Shown one piece after another: positions 1-12,800 of a DNA stretch of 64,000 nt (the stretch's first letter is position 1; every line of letters starts with the position of its first letter). The position numbers were made by a program, and so were the translations under genes. The notes under the pieces were generated by a model. It was not told the origin of the DNA and searched no databases. It saw only the letters and a program-made list of their open reading frames with translations. Source of the stretch: Sphingomonas sp. LM7 (GTDB taxonomy: Bacteria > Pseudomonadota > Alphaproteobacteria > Sphingomonadales > Sphingomonadaceae); NCBI RefSeq assembly GCF_002002925.1, contig NZ_CP019511.1, positions 1,922,001 through 1,986,000 on the forward strand, in the 5' to 3' direction.

Positions 1-146
1 ACACCCGCCAATCAGCCTCTCCCTTATAATTGTCTGATGATTGGAGGGAAAACCCATCTCCTGTCAACGGTACTCGTCGCGCTCCCAGATCGGCGTTGAC
101 CGATCCTGCATCAGGGCTAGGCTGCGGGGATAGCGGGAGGATTGAA

Positions 147-770
147 ATGGGAACGATCGCGGCATTGCTCGTTGCGAGCACGGGCTGGGCTGGAATCTCC
201 GCCGGACAGGCGCAACCTGCGCAATCGGCGCCGACGGTTGCCCCGGCGGCGGTGCAACCCAGCGGGCCTGCCTGGCAACTGGTCTGCGCACCCGCTCCGT
301 CCGCGGGCACTACGCCTGCGCCGGCGCCGGCCGCCGCCAGTCAACCGTGCAGCCTCGTCCAGAACCTGCTTGCCGGCGAGCAGAAGCAGCGGCTGCTGAC
401 CGTCATCCTGCAGCGCACGCCCCAGGCGGGACACAGCATGACGATCGCGCTGCCGCATGGCGTGCTGTTCCCCGCCGGAGTCAGCCTGCAAGTCGATGAG
501 GCGCCGGAGAAGCCGCTGGCGGTGCAGACCAGCGACCAGAACGGTGCCTATACCGGCACGCCGGTCGATGCAGCGCTGCTGACGGCGCTGCGTGGCGGCA
601 AGACGCTCAAGCTCGGCTTCACCGGCGGCAATGGCCAGCGGATCATCGTGCCCGTGACGCTCAGAGACTTTCCCGCCGGCCTGACTGCGCTCGACAAGAG
701 CCCGTTACCGGTTGCGCCGCGCGCCGCTGCTGCACCGGCGACGCCGTCCCCGGCGCCCGCACCGCGCTGA
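147..770 (+). CDS. IalB-family (invasion-associated locus B) secreted protein
   Basis: The product is about 207 residues with a hydrophobic N-terminus (MGTIAALLVASTGWAG) that reads as a signal peptide. A Pro/Ala-rich linker follows, then a domain typical of invasion-associated locus B proteins: WQLVC near the start, a second cysteine in QPCSLVQ, then a beta-rich stretch with MTIALPHGVLFPAGV and a C-terminal GGKTLKLGF. The tail is again Pro/Ala-rich. IalB-like proteins are periplasmic or envelope proteins of alphaproteobacteria whose biochemical role is unclear outside Bartonella. I chose the ATG at 147 because GGGAGG lies 7 bases upstream and the signal peptide begins there; an in-frame ATG at 30 would add 39 residues that look non-coding. 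A TATAAT hexamer at 25-30 may be part of a promoter. The gene converges on the giant gene beginning at 861. Confidence 0.8.
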   Translation: MGTIAALLVASTGWAGISAGQAQPAQSAPTVAPAAVQPSGPAWQLVCAPAPSAGTTPAPAPAAASQPCSLVQNLLAGEQKQRLLTVILQRTPQAGHSMTIALPHGVLFPAGVSLQVDEAPEKPLAVQTSDQNGAYTGTPVDAALLTALRGGKTLKLGFTGGNGQRIIVPVTLRDFPAGLTALDKSPLPVAPRAAAAPATPSPAPAPR

Positions 771-780
771 CGCCGCGCGC

Positions 781-804
781 CGCGGGGTCGTCCGCCCCGC
801 GTTT
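781..804 (+). terminator. Stem-loop after the IalB gene
   Basis: Seven perfect GC base pairs (781-787 with 795-801) enclose a 7-base loop, and TTT follows directly. It lies 11 bases after the stop codon of the IalB gene, so it is a plausible intrinsic terminator for plus-strand transcription. Confidence 0.55.
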
Positions 805-818
805 GCGCAAGAGGTAGA

Positions 819-842
819 AAGCGCGGCCGGACCGCCGCGCTT
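819..842 (-). terminator. Stem-loop after the giant adhesin gene
   Basis: AAGCGCGG pairs with CCGCGCTT, extended by CGG/CCG across one C-C mismatch. Read on the minus strand the hairpin lies about 20 bases past the stop codon of the giant gene and is followed by a short T-rich run (TTTCT). It probably ends the 18-kb transcript. Confidence 0.5.
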
Positions 843-860
843 CCCATAACCTTATCAGCG

Positions 861-3800
861 TCAGGGCAGCGGATTGCTCGGCGCCACCGCGGTGCCCGCA
901 CTCGGCCCGGTGGCCGTGCCCGTCAGGCTGACGGCGATATTCCCGGTGGTTGCGCCCGGCGTGTTGCCGTTCGCATTCCAGGTGGCAACCGCGTCATCCT
1001 CGATCCCCGCGCCGCCTTCTACGAAGCCCTGCAGGAAGATCCGCGGATCATGGGTGTTGTCGAGCTCGGAGACGCGCAACCGCAGGACATTGGGTGCGGC
1101 GGTGGCAGAGAGGTTGTTGTTGGCGATATACGCATAGATCTGATTGGTCTCGATATTGCTGCCGGACGACGAGCCGCTCTGGATATTGATGTCGGCAAGC
1201 GTGTTCGTATCGGTCGAATCGATCACGTTGTTGAGCAGCCGCAGATCGAGCCGGGCGCTGCCCTCGCGGGCGATCACGTCGACTGCGGCGCTGTTGTTGA
1301 AGGCGCCCATGTTCACAGTGTTGCCCGAGACGTCGACGATGATGCGCGAACTCTCCTGCGCGAGCAGACGGATGCCGCTGCCCGACGCGTTCGTGGTGCC
1401 CGACTGGCTGAACACGGTGATGTTGGCGTTGTTGGTGATCCGCCCCATCACATTGGCGTTGAGGAACGAGCTGATGTTGATCGCCGCGCCGCCGCTCGCG
1501 CGGATCGTCGGGTTGCCGATGATGTTGAAATTGACCGTGGCGGTGTCGTTGCCGTTGATGTCGATGCCGGTGCCAATCCCGGTATCCACGTTGATGACGT
1601 TGTTGGTGATGTCGATGTTCACGATCGAATCATCCTCGCCGATCACCTGGATCGCCTGCGTGCGCAGCCGCAGGAAATCGCTGTCGAGGATGTCGATGTT
1701 GGTCGTCGGTGCGCCCGCGGCGTTACTGAAGCTGCGGAACTGGAGCCCGCCCTCGCCATTGGTGGCGCTGCTCTGCGTGTCGCGGAAAATGACGTTGTTG
1801 AGCGTCAGGTTGAGGTTCACGTCGGTGTTGACGATGTCGAGGCTGTTGGTTTCCGAGAAGCGGATCTCGGTATTGGTCAGCGACGACGTGCCCGACAGGT
1901 TGATGAACTCGATGCCGCTTTCGTTGGCACCGTCGCCGGCATTGTCGATCAGGCCGTTGTTGAACTGGAAATTGCTGACGTTGATGCCGGTGATGCCGTT
2001 GTCGGCGATCGTCCCGGTGATGTCGACATTGTTGAACACGGCCGTGGCGACGTTGCTCAGATAGAGCGAGCCGTTCGCCGTGGCGAGCGTGAGATCCTGG
2101 CCGGCCGCCTCACCGGTGAGGCTGGCGTTGGTCAGGGCCATGTTGCTGATGCTGACCAACGACGTGTTGAGCAACTCGACACCGCGCGTGGTGTTGATGA
2201 TCGTGCCGCCCGAGCCGTCGGTGCTGCCGGTGCCAGTGATCGTCAGCCCCCCGGCCCCGCCCGTGGTGTTAAGCAGGATGCCGCGCGCGGCGCCGTTCGC
2301 CGATACCGACTGGAGGGTGACCCCGCCCGCGGCGATGTTGGTGTTGACGAGGTTGAGCGCGATGCCGGTGCCCGAGGTGATGCTGTTGCCGGTGCCGGTG
2401 ATCGCCAGCGATCCTGCGCCCGCGGTGGTCGACGTCGCGGTGATGCCGCGGCCGGCGGCAGTGGTGACAACCAGGCCGCCGCCGGTGAAGGAGACGGCCG
2501 CACCGGTGGGGCCGGTGTTGTCGAACTGAATCGCGTTGTTGGCGCCGGTGGTGAGCGTCTTGGTCGCACCCGAGAAGGTGATCGTGCCGCCGCTGTTGTT
2601 GTTGATCAGGATGCCGTTGGCGACGCCGCCGGTCGCCGAAAGATTGCCCGAGAAAGTCGCCGTGCCGGCGGCACGGTTGCTCACTTCGACGATATTGCCG
2701 GCATTGGTCTTGGTGATCGCCGCCGCCACGGTGACGCCGGTGCCGCCGCCCGTGAGGTTGACGCCGTCGCCCGCGCTGCTCGCGGTGGCGCCGATCGTGC
2801 CGCCGTTGATCGAGACCGCGCCGGTCGCGCCCGCGGCGCCGGTGACGTTGACTCCGTGCGCGGTGGTGCCGTCGATGTCGACGCTGGCGAAGGTGACCGC
2901 GCCGTTGCCCGATCCGTTGACCTCGATCCCGTCGCCGCCGATCGTGCCCGCGGTGGTGCCGATCGTCGTCGCGCCGAAGCCGATATTGGCGTTCGAGCCG
3001 TTGCCGATGAATATCCCGTCGCCGCCGGTGGTCGCGGCGATGCTGGTGGTGCCGCCGCTGAACGCGCCGCCGCCGACGCTGTCGAAATTGTTGAAGTTGA
3101 CGGCGATGCCGGTGACGGTGCCGGTGCTCTGCAGGCTGCCGAAGGTGATGCCCGCCGCACCGGCGCTCACGCCCGAGAGCGAGAGGATCTGGCCGGTCGC
3201 GGTCTGGATGCTGTTGCCGCTGCCGGTGATGGTGAGCGTGCCGCCGCCGGTCGCACTGAGGCCGGCGCCGCTGGTGGTGACGACATCGAAGCCGGTGCCG
3301 CCTCCTGCGGATGCGAAATTGACCGTCGAGCCGCCATTGTTGGCCAGCGTCACGGCGGCGTTGGCGCCGGTGCTGAGGCTGACGTTCTGGCCGCTGAAGG
3401 TGACCGCGCCGCCGGTGTTGTTGGCGATGTTGATGCCCAGGCTGGTATCGGTGAGGTTGCCCGAAAGCGTCGCGGTGCCGCCGGTGCGGCCGGTCGCCTC
3501 GACCGAGCGTGCCGCGACACCGCTGGTGGTGATCGTCCCGCCATAGGTGAGGTTGAGCGCATCGCCGGTGAGCGAGACGCCGCGGGTGGTCGCGGTGATT
3601 GCGCCGCCGGCGATGTCGACGGTGCCGGCGAGCGTACCCGCGGTGCGGTTGACCAGGATGCCGTTGGTGCCGCCGGTGTTGCTCGCCGAGGCGAAGTTCA
3701 GGTTGAGCGTCGCGGTGGTCGCGCCGGTATTGGCGATGTCGAGCAGCGTGCCGCTGGTCGTGGCGATCGAATTGCCGCTGCCCAGCACGTTCACCGTGCC

Positions 3801-6800
3801 GCCGCCGCTCATCGCGAAGCCGCTGCCGGTGGTGCTGGTGATGTCGAGCCCGGTGCCGCCGGCATTGAAGGTGACCGTCGATCCGTCATTGCCCGACAGG
3901 CTGACCACCGTGCCGGTGCTGGCGATGTTCATCTGGCCGTTGAAGGCGATCGTCCCGGCGTTGCTGTTGATCACCGAGACCACGGTGCTCGCATTGGCGA
4001 TGCTGCTGCTGATCGCGCCGTTGAAGGTGGCGGTGCCGGCGTCGTGCCCGTCGATCTCTACCGCGAAGCCGTTATTGTCGGTGATCGTGCCGTCATAGGT
4101 CACAGTGGCGCTGCTCTGCAGCACGAAGGCATTGCCGGCGCCGTTATGGGTCAGCGTGGTGCCCGAGCCGAACGCGAAGGTGCCGGTGGCGCCGTTGACG
4201 ATGTCGATCCCGGCATCGCCGCCGTTGAGCGTGGTGGTGCCGGTGAAAGTATACGTGCCGTCGGCATTGTTGAACTGGAGGCCGGCGCCGCTGCTGGCGT
4301 TGACCAGCCCGGCATAGGCGAAGGTGCCGGTGGTGTGGTTGCCGGTGAAGTTCACCGCCAAGCCGCCCGCGGCCTGGACGATCGAGCTCGCCGCGTCGAA
4401 GTTGAGGCTCGCAGTGCCGCCGCTGACGGTAAGCGCCGAAGTCCCGGCGCCGGCGATGTCGACATTGGTGGCGTTGATCGTGCCGGCGGGCGTGGTGAAC
4501 GACAGGCCGGTGGCGGCGCCGCTGATGTTGACGTTGGTCAGCGTCGTCGTGCCGGTGGCGTTGTTGAGCGTGATCGAAATGCCCGTCGCACCGAGGGCGG
4601 TGACGTTGCTGATCGTGCTGCCGGCGGCGTTCAGGAAGATGTCGTTGGTGTTGCCGGTGAGGCTGGCGCTATCGATCGTCGTGTTGGTCGAGGGCGTGAT
4701 CTCAATGCCATAGCCGCCTACCGCGTTGAAATTGCGGATCGTCATGAGGTTGATGAGCGTGCCGGTGGCGCCGCCATTGTCGACGATGCCGCGCAGCGCG
4801 CCGCCAGGCGCGCCGTCGAGGATGAAGCCCGAGATGCGGTTGCCGCTGGCGCCCAGCGTGATGACATTGGCGCCCGCCGCCGAAGTGAGCGTCGCCGCGC
4901 CGTTGCCGGTGGGATCGGCGATGTTGACCGTGTTGCTCGACAACAGGATCGTCGCGGGCACGCTCAAGGTTAGCGCGAGCGGGCCCTGGCCGAAGCCGCG
5001 GACCTGGGTGTCGGCGAGCAGCGCCAGCGTGTCGTTGCCGTTCGAACCCGCGGCGTTGATCGCGGCGCCATTGTTGACCAGCACGATCACGTCGGTGGCA
5101 GTGAGCGCGAGCTCGGCCGCGGCGAGCGTCATCGGATTGGCACCATCGCCACCCGATCCGTTGCCACCGCCGGTCGCGCCATTCGAATCGATGAACAACG
5201 TGCGGCCGACGCCGAAGCCGAGGCCCGGGCTGGCGCCGAAGGTGACATCGCGGAAGTCATAGGTGCCGGCAGCGGGCGCCGCCGCGGCGTTGATCGCGGT
5301 CGCCGCCGATATCGTCGAGGTGCCGTCGGTGCCGAATTCGCCGTCGCCATAGGTGAAGGCCGCATTGGTGCCGGCATCGAGCCACACGCCGGTCGCGACA
5401 CCGGCGATCGTCGAGAAGGCCCCGCCCGCGGTCGCATCGCCCAGCCGGACGATCTGCCCGCCGGTGGTGCCGCGCAGATCGACGCCGATCGTGGTGCCCG
5501 CTGCAGCGGCGTTGGTGAGGTCGAAGTCGCCGGCGGTGATCCCGGCGGCGAGCGTCGCGGCGTTGAGGTCGAGCCCGATCGCGGCGGCGTTGTTCAGCCC
5601 GATATCGAGATCGGTGATGTTCAGCGCGGCGCCGAGCGTGCCGTCGACACTGATCGCGGCGCTGGTGATGCCCTGGAGGTTGACCGAGCCGAGGGTGATC
5701 GCGCCGCCGCCGCTCGAGGCGACATTGGTCAGGGCGATCCCGGTCGCACGCGCGTTGGTCGTCACGCTGGCGAAATTGAGACCGGCGGCACCGACGGTGA
5801 TCGCGTTGAGGTTCAGCGCGGTGGGACCGTTGATCGTGTTGCCGCTGCCGGTGACGGTCAGTGTGCCGCCGCCGCTCGCGTTCAACGCCACCGCGGGGGT
5901 GCCGCCGATGGCCAGCCCGCCGCCGGTGAAAGCGATCGTGCTGCCGGTGTTGTTGGTGAGGTTGATGGCCTGGAGGGCAGTCCCGGAGACGCTCTTGCTG
6001 GCGCCCGAGAAGGTGATCGCAGCGGCGGAATCGCGGACCTGAACCAAATTCTCGTTGCCGCTGAGCGTCAGATTCCCGCTCACGCTCACCGATCCGCCGG
6101 TGACGGCATCGATCCCGACGCCCAGGCCCGTTCCCGACGCGGCGATGTTGCCGCCGAAGCTCAGCGTACCCGCCGTGCGGTTGGCGATTGCGAGGGCGAC
6201 GTTGCCGCTGGTCTTGGTGATCGCGGCATCGATCGTGACGTTGCCGGTCCCGCCGTTGACGAAGACCCCGTTGCCCGAGGGATCGTTGGTGCCGCCGATC
6301 GCACCCGCGCTGATCGTCACCGATCCCGTCGCGCCGTCGATCAGCACGCCGTTGCCGGCGGTGTCGTCGATCGTGACGCTCGAGAAGGTCACCGCGCCGT
6401 TGCCCGCGCCGTTGATCTCGACGCCTTCGTCGCCGGTGGCTGAGATCGTCGTGGCGCCGAAGCTGATCGTCGAGTTCGATCCGCCGCCGATGAAGATGCC
6501 GTCGCTGGTCGCGCCGCTGGTCCCGGCGATCGAGACGGTGCCGCCACTGAACGCGCCACCGTCGAGATTGTCGAGGTTGATTGCGGTAGCTCCGGCGACG
6601 GTGCCGGTGCTGGCCAGTGACCCGAAGGCGATGCCGCCCGCCGCCGCAGTGACGTTGGCGAGGCCCAGCACCTGGCCGGTCGCGGTCTGGATCGAATTGC
6701 CGCTGCCCGCGAAGTTGATCGTGCCGCCGCCCGAGGCGACGAGGCCCGCGCCGCTGGTGGTGACGACATCGACGCCGGTGCCGCCGCCGGCAAAGACGAT

Positions 6801-9800
6801 CGTCGCGCCGGTGTTATTGGTCAGCGACAGGCCCGCGCCGGTCGTGTTGTTGATGGTCACAGCACCATTGAAGTTGGCCGCGAGCGGCGTGGCCTGCGCG
6901 GTATTGTCCTGGATCGCGATACCGGCGGTGGTGGCGCCGGTGACGTTGACCGCGCCATTGACCGTGAAGCTGCCCTCGACCTGATCGAGCAGCACGCCCC
7001 AGGCGCCGCCGCTTGCGGTGATGCCGGCCAACGTCATGTTGACGACCAGCGGATCGAGGTTGACCGCGGTGCCGTTGGTCGTGTCGACGCTGCCGTCGAG
7101 CGTGGTCAGCAGGAAGTTGTTCGCCTTCGAGTTCGCCACCAGCAGCCCGGTGCCGCCATTGTTGGCGATGTCGATATCGGTGAAAGTCAGCGCGCCCGAG
7201 ACGTTGGTCAGGCTGAGGCCGCCGCCCTGGACGCGTGCGCCGCTGGTGCCGATGGTGAATGCGCCGGCATTGACTGCCTGGATGCCCGCGGTGGCGAGAT
7301 CGCTGTCGAAGGTGACGGTGTTGAAGATCAGGCCCGCGGTCTCGCCGCCGCTGGTGTCGATGGCGAAGTTCGACATGCCGGTTAGGGTCAGCGTGCCGCC
7401 GGTGCCGTTGAGCGTTAGCAGCGCACCGGCATTGTTGCCGACGTTGCGCAGCGTCAGGTTCTGGAGATTGACGATGCGCGCCGCGGCGCCCGAGCGGATG
7501 TCGATGCCCGCGCCGCCGCCCGAGATGCTGCTGTTGCGGATCGTCGCGGTCCCCGCGGTGGCGTTGGCGTAGATCCCCGCGCCGGTGCCGGTATTCGAGA
7601 CGACGATGCCGTCGATCGTGCTGGTGCCGCCAAGCTGGATCGTGCCGAGCGCATCGGTGGAGGTCAGCAGCGGCGCGCCCGAGCCGGCATTGGGATTGCT
7701 GATGACGCCGGTGGTGATCCCGGTGACGCGAACATTGGCGGGCGCACCGCCGCCGACGTTAAGCGTGTCGGTATTGCGGAAGCTGATCAGCGACTGGCCA
7801 TCGGCCAGGGTGATCGCGCCCGAGATCGTGTCGAAGCTGCCCGCCCCCGCCTGGGTGTCGAGCAGGACGATGAAGCTCGCGCTCGAAGCGTCGGCGGCGG
7901 CGAGGCTGCCCGGATCGAGCCGGCTGCCGACACCGGTGGCGCCGGCGCGGACGAAGAACGCGCTCACTTCGAGCGGGCTGGTATCGCCGACCAGATTGAC
8001 GTCGAGGAAGTTGTAGTCGCCGATCGCGCCGTTCAGGCCGGCGATGACGATCGGCGTGGTGGCATTGATCGTCGAGAGGACGTTGATCGCATTCTCGCCG
8101 TCGCCATACTGGAAGTTGCCGGAGCGCGACGCATTGGTCAGGTCGACGCCGATGCCGACGCCGGTGATCGTGCTGCTGTTGGTGACGATGAAGTCGCCGG
8201 TGCCGGTGTTGCCGGTCAAGTCGATGCCGCGCGTGCCGGTGGCCGAAGCGCCGGTGACGTCGAGCGTTTCGAAGGTGACATCGCCCGCGCCGATGTTGCG
8301 CGCATCGACGCCGCGGGCGTTGGCAGGCACGCCGGTGATGCTGACATTGCCGAAACCGATCGTGCCGGTATTGCCGGTGCCGAACAGGATTCCTGCGGTG
8401 GTGGCGCCGTCGATCGCGGTGTCGCCGACAGTCAGCGTGCCGGTGAGCCCGGTGGCCGCGATACCCGTGGCGCTGCTGCCGATGTTGACGGTGCCGATAG
8501 TGGTGGCACCGCTGTTGGCGGTCAGCGCGATACCGGTGCCGAGCGCGCCCGACACCGTGACGTTGCCGAGGTTCACCGTGGCGCTCGAATCATGGAGCGC
8601 GACGGCCGATCCGGCCGCCCCGGCGACCGTGATGCCGGTGAACGACAGCGTGCCTGCGCCGGCGATCGAGCCGAGCTCGACACCACCGCCCGCTGCAGTC
8701 GCCGTAACCGTGCCGAAGGCCAGGCCAGCGCCGCCGACGGCGATGTCGGTGAGGTTGAGCAACGCGCCCGCGCCGCTGTGCGACACGTTGTTGCCCGACC
8801 CAGTCACCGTCATAGTGCCGGCGCCGTCTCCTGCCAGCCAGAACGCTATACCGTTGCCGGAAGACGAAGTGCTGAGATTGGTCAGCGTCGCGGAAGCCGC
8901 CACGCCACCGTCGTTCAGCCTGAGCCCGCCGCCCGGACCGAAGAGCGTCGCGTTCGAAAGCGTGACGCCGGAAACCCCGGAGCCGAACACCGCCGAATTG
9001 CCCACCGCGCTCTGCACCAGCACGCCGTTGATGCTGCTGCCGTTGGCGAGGGTGACGGTGTTGGCGGCACCGGTGGTGGTCAGGGTCGGCGCGCCCGAAC
9101 CCGCATAGGGATTGGTCACCGATCCGGTGGTCACGCCGGTCAGGATGATGTTGACGGGTGCGCCGCCGGGCAGCGCAATCGTGTCGCCGTCGCGGAAGCT
9201 GCGCAGCGCCTGGTTGATGTCGAGCAGCAGCGTGTCGTCGCCGTTGGAGCCCAGCGCGTCGATCACGTCCTGGCCGCCAGTGGGGTTGTTGAGCAGGATG
9301 ATGAAGTCCGCCGTCGCCGCTTCGGCACTTGCCAGGCTGCCCGGATCGCCGAGCGTGCCCGCACCGGTGGCGCCGGCCAGAACGTAATAGACCGTCGCCG
9401 AGGTGGCGAGCCCGCTGGTGTCGCCCACCAGGGCCACATCAGCGAAATTATACGTGCCCGTCCCGGCATTAAGACCGGTAATGACGAGCGGAGTCGTGGC
9501 GTTGATCGTCGACGCGACGTCGACTGCGCTCTCGCCGTCGCCATATTGGAAGAGCCCGGGGCGCGAGGCGTTGGTCAGGTCGACGCCGATGCCGACGCCG
9601 GTGATCGCGCTGCTGTTGGTGACGACGATGTCGCCGGTGCCGGTGTTGCCGGTGAGATCGATGCCGCGTGTGCCGGTCGCCGAGGCGCCGGTGATGTCGA
9701 GCGTGTTGAAGGTGACGTCGCCGGTGGCGCCGGTCAGGTTGACTGCGGTCAGATTGGCAGAGAGGCCAGTGATGTCGACATCGCCGAAGGTGAACGCGCC

Positions 9801-12800
9801 CGACGAACCATTGAGCACGGCGATGCGTGCGCCGCCCGAAAGCGCGACCGTACCGAAATCATAAGTGCCGTCGGCATCGTCGAAGGCGATCCCCGCGCCG
9901 TTGGTGACGTTGAAAATGGCGGTCGTCAGATCGACGATGCTCTGGTCGGTGGTCGCGCTGAACACCGCGGCCGCGCCGGGGGCGCTGGCGGTGAGCGTAC
10001 CTGCGTACGTGATGTTCGCAGACGAATTCGATACGGCGAGGCCGCCCAACGCGGCGTTCACGCTAGTCCCCGAGCCGAAGTCGAACGTGCCCGTGGACCC
10101 CGTGGTGATCCGCACGCCCTGCGCGCCGCTGCCCAGCGAGGCTGTGCCGTTGAAATTGTAGGTGCCGTCGGCGTTGTTCAGCGAAACGCCGGTGCCGCCG
10201 GTGATGCCGAGCGTGCCGGTCTGGAAGGTGATCGTGCCGCCGCTGTGATTGGCGACGTTGATCGCCGCCTGGGCCGCCGTCGCATAGGTCAGATTGCCCG
10301 AATAGGTGACCGAAGCCGTCGAGCCGTCGATATTGATCCCGGTGCCGCTCGGGCTGGTGATCGAGGTGCCCGTGCCGAAGCTGAAGGCACCGGCAGAACC
10401 ATTGACGATGTCGAGGCCGGCATCGCCGCCGTTGAGCGTGGTGGTGCCGGTGAAATTATAGGTGCCGTCGGCATTGTCGAACTGCAGCCCGGTGCCGTTG
10501 GTAGCATTGAGCGTGCCGGTCTGGAACAGCAGCGTGCCGCCCGTGTGATTGACGACGTTCACCGCCGCCTGGCCCGCGGTGGCGAAGGTCAGGGCGCCGC
10601 TATAGGTCATCCCCGCGGTCGAATTGGCGATGCTGATCCCGGTGCCGCTCGGGCTGGTGATCGAGGTGCCCGTGCCGAAGGTGAAGGCACCGGCAGAACC
10701 ATTGACGATGTCGAGGCCGGCATCGCCGCCGTTGAGCGTGGTGGTGCCGGTGAAATTGTAGGTGCCGTCGGCATTGTCGAACTGTAGCCCGGAGCCGTTG
10801 GTGATATTCAGCGTGCCGGTCTGGAACAGCAGCGTGCCGCCGGTGTGATTGACGACGTTCACCGCCGCCTGGCCGGCGGTGGCGAAGGTCAGGGCGCCGC
10901 TATAGGTCAGCCCCGCAGTCGAGTCCGCGATGTTGATCCCGGCACCGCTCGGGCTGGTGATCGAGGTGCCCGTGCCGAAGCTGAAGATGCCGGCCGAGCC
11001 GTTGACGATGTTGATGCCAACATCGCCGCCATTGAGCGTAGTGGTGCCGGTGAAGCTGTAGGTGCCGTCGGCATTGTCGAACTGCAGCCCGCGGCCGCCC
11101 GTTGCGTTCAGCGTCCCGCCGAAGGTCGCGGCGGTGATGTTGCCGTTGCTGACATCTACCAGCGCGGAGGCGGCTCCGGAAATGGTAATGTCGCCGGCAT
11201 AAGTGAAATTGCCCGCGCCGGTGTTGGTCAGCTCGATTCCCGTGCCCGTGGACATCGTGATCGACGAGCCGCTGCCGAAATTGAAATTGCCGGTGGCGGC
11301 GCCGCGGAGGCGAATGCCGGTACCCGGATTGCCGGAGATCGTCAGCGTGCCGATATCAAGCGCCCGCCCGCCCGTGCCGACGCCGGTCACATTGTCCAGC
11401 AATATGCCGACATCGGTGCCCACATAATCGACGCTGGTCAGTTGAATATCGGCCGAGAGGTTGAACAGCTCGATCGCGCCGTTGTTCAGGCCGTTCATCC
11501 GGTCGATGGTTCCGCCGGTGATGGCGAGAGTGAAGCCGCCGGCACCGCCATCGGCGTAGAGGCCGGCCGACCCCGTGTTGAAGATGGTCGTCGCGAGGCT
11601 GAGCGCGCCCGTCGCACCTTCCATCACGAAGCCATAGCCCGTGACGCGACTGGCTGCGCTGCCGATATCGACCGTGCCGGTCACCGTCTGAATCCCGGCC
11701 GTGGACAGATCGGCGTCGAAAATCACGTCCCGGCCGAATACGCCCCCGGTCAGGCTGCCGCCGGCGACTGTGATGCCGGTTAGCTGGGTGACGGTGAGCT
11801 GGCCGCCGCCATTGCCCATCAGCGACAGCGCGTGGCCGCCAACGTTGCCGCCCGACAGAGCGAGGTTGCTAAGCGCGACATTGGAAGCGACGCCATTGTC
11901 GATGATCTCGACTGCGTGGAGGTCGCCGAAGATCGTGCTGTTACGGATGGTGACACCCGTGACGCCGGCGCCGTACACGCCCCGCGCGTCGAGGTTGCCG
12001 ATCTGGACGCCGTCGATCAGCGCGCCCGAGGCGAGCGTGACGGTGTTGGCGCCCGCCTGGGTGGTGGTCAGCAGTGCCGCCCCCGAGCCCGCATAGGGAT
12101 TGGTCACGGTGCCGCCGGCAATCCCGAACAGCACCAGGTTCGCCGGGGCGCCGCCGCCCACATTCAGCGTGTCGCCGTTGCGGAAGGCCAGCAGGCTCTG
12201 GTTGGCGATCAGGTCGAGGCTGCCACCCGCCGATGCGGCATCGATCACGTCCTGTGCGGCACCGGCCTGCGTATCGAGCAGGATGATGACCTGCGCGCCC
12301 GACGCTTCTGCTGCCGACAAGCTGCCCGGATCGCTGCGCGTGCCCGCGCCGGTCGCGCCGGCCTGGACCCAGAACATCGTTTTGTTGCTCTGGAGCGCAG
12401 TGAGGTTTCCGGTGAGCGCGACATCGGCGAAATTATACGTGCCGACGGCGCCGTTCAGCCCGGTGATGGCGATCGGCGTGACCGCATTGATCGACGATGC
12501 TGCGCCGTCTGCATCGGTGTTCGATCCGTCGCCGTAGCGGAAGGTGCCGGTGATCGCGGCATTGGTGAGATCGACGCCGATATCGACGCCGGTGATGCTG
12601 CTGCTCTCCGTGACGATGATGTTCGCCGCGGTGGTCGATCCGGTGAGGTCGATGCCCTTGGTGCCGGTCACCGAAATGCCGGCGATGTCGAGCGTCTGGA
12701 AGGTGACGTTGCCGGTCGCGCCAGTCAGGTCGACTGCAGTGCGGTTGGCGCCGAGCCCGGTGATGTCGACATTGCCGAAGCTCAGCGTCCCGCTGGAGCC

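Noticed and set aside
1050..4973. A plus-strand open frame of about 1300 codons
   Set aside because: It lies wholly antisense to the giant gene, has Asp/Arg/Val/Ala-rich low-complexity sequence, no signal peptide or domain, and is explained by the codon bias of the sense gene.
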